A stretch of 64,000 bases of DNA from Haematococcus lacustris (Eukaryota > Chlorophyta > Chlorophyceae > Chlamydomonadales > Haematococcaceae), in the NCBI GenBank assembly GCA_030144725.1, contig JASKMD010000006.1, positions 1,971,433-2,035,432 of the forward strand, read 5' to 3'. The notes under the pieces are model-generated. The model made no database searches and was not told the DNA's origin. It was given only the letters and a program-made list of their open reading frames with translations. Below, piece after piece: positions 62,901 through 64,000 of this stretch. How positions within the stretch are numbered: the first letter of the stretch is position 1; every line of letters starts with the position of its first letter. The translations under genes were made by a program, and so were the position numbers.

Positions 62901-64000
62901 GGCATTACCTCGCCAACCTTTGCGCGTAGCCAATGCGGTGCGAGGTAATGCACCGTTTCACATGCAGCGACCCATCTTTTTGCCTTTGACATGTACCCAC
63001 CATCTCCGAGCCCATCTTCCCTGCCCCTTGTGCATCAAACTCGGTGAGTGCATCTTGTACCCACCATTCATTGCTCCTCCTTTGACAACCTGTCACCTCC
63101 TTGCCGCAGGTCCACATCCCTTCCCCTTTCAGTCCCCTTCCTCCCACGCTCCCCCGCACCTCCCTCCCTTCCCTCCCTCCCTTCCCACCCCCCTCCACAC
63201 ACAAGCTCCCTCTTCCCCCTTCTTCCCTACCCTTTCGCTCCCTGGTTGCTGGTGGCTACCGGTAAGTGGCCAACACGCAGCGCCCAACCTGATCTCCCTA
63301 CCTCACGTGCATGCCCCCTGGCTGCAGGTCTGATGGGCAACTCCCTTCCCCTTCCCTTTCCCCGATACACAATCCATCAACACATTCCCCCCTCCCCCGC
63401 CCCTGCCCCCGACCCCGTCCCCCCCCTACCCCCGCCCCCGCTCCCTCCCCTGCCCCTACCCCCGCCCAGCCTTCCTTTCCCTTACACAACCACCCCCTCC
63501 CAGTTCATCGACACGCTTCCCCCATCCCCGCCCCCGCCCCCGCCCCCGCTCCCGCTCCTCCCCCCGCCCACACACAAGCTCCCCCTTTCGCTCCTTGCTC
63601 CCTGCCCCTCCCCTTCTCTATCCCCCGTATACAGATCATCAACACTATTGCCCTCCCTTGTCCCTACCCCCGTCCCCGCCTAGCCCAGCCCCCCGACCAC
63701 CACCTCCAACTACACCATCACACTCACCTGGAGATACAGCTGTGTACCCCACCACTGCTCCCCTCCCCACCCCCTACCCTCCCCATTGCAACCCTCGCTC
63801 CCTCCCACCCTCCTCCCACGCTGCACTGCCCCCTCTCACATGAGGGGTGGCAAGGAGCAGCAACCCTCCCCAACCAGGCAGCAAGTGCGAAAGGCGAGAG
63901 GCAAGTAATGAGCAGCATGCAGGCAGTAGGTCTCTCCACTCTGCTGCCGGCGCCACTCAATAGCGTGCTCTTGCTGCTGCTAATGTGCTTGCTGATCCAA
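62901..64000. repeat. Pyrimidine-rich repeats, inverted relative to 59.9-61 kb
   Basis: Contains GGTGAGTGCATCTTG, CCTTGCCGCAG and GGCTGCAGGTCTGATGGGC motifs. The segment 63,283-63,345 is an inverted copy of 60,140-60,202. Long CCCCGCCC runs follow (63,395-63,560). Splice-like signals exist but no domain is recognisable. Confidence 0.5.

Noticed and set aside
63048..63683. Proline-rich 211-codon ORF
   Set aside because: Composition only (CCCC-rich DNA); no domain and only repeats in common with the 60-kb segment.

Overview
The window is nuclear DNA from a eukaryote, most likely a GC-rich chlamydomonadalean green alga (Haematococcus/Chlamydomonas/Volvox relatives). This rests on very high GC with long CAG/CTG and GGGGC-type microsatellites, GT-AG introns, TGTAA polyadenylation-like signals, a plant/algal-type bHLH protein, and chromodomain Ty3/gypsy elements next to a non-LTR retrotransposon of the zf-RVT type. 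The species call is inference. No prokaryotic operon, rRNA gene, true tRNA gene or CRISPR array was found.

Layout. 1-26,898: a head-to-tail array of a 3,166-bp unit (partial first unit, five full-length units, truncated last unit). Each unit is a 5'-truncated, dead copy of the 3' end of a LINE (RT thumb, linker, zf-RVT zinc finger, 3'UTR with TGTAA and an A-rich tail). Unit 2 is split by a nearly intact 6,662-bp chromodomain Ty3/gypsy element (3,250-9,911) with 191-bp LTRs, a 5-bp target duplication and only two LTR differences. 26,899-33,108: a possible LINE 5'UTR and a long ORF1-like frame, split by one missing base, holding proline-rich, 141-bp-minisatellite, polyQ and (GGGGCT)87 tracts. 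It ends at a 500-N gap. 35,279-36,580: 1.3 kb of almost pure (GGGGC)n.

38,470-46,641 (minus): the best host-gene candidate, a large multi-exon bHLH (probably bHLH-ZIP) regulator with Gln/Pro-rich and (Gln-Gly)n regions. Two splice junctions can be placed to the base and the middle of the model is unresolved. 47,645-56,470: a retrotransposon graveyard. It holds an intron-containing remnant of unknown (possibly TnpB/Fanzor-like) protein cut by an LTR, gag, protease and chromodomain fragments of a minus-strand Ty3/gypsy around a palindromic satellite, a head-to-head inverted gag repeat, and a second minus-strand chromodomain Ty3/gypsy with an uninterrupted 1.2-k-codon pol frame.

56.6-59.2 kb: satellites built on a CCAGTACTGG palindrome. 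59.2-64 kb: purine/pyrimidine-rich, CAG-rich and degenerate repeats with an inverted copy pair and no convincing gene. Three observations stand out: a tRNA T-arm/B-box-like hairpin at a similar place in the LTRs of three different Ty3 elements; a gag-pol that is a single frame broken only by two TAG codons; and a LINE-tail satellite whose units share the same disabling mutations and differ by an A-run of 6, 7 or 8.
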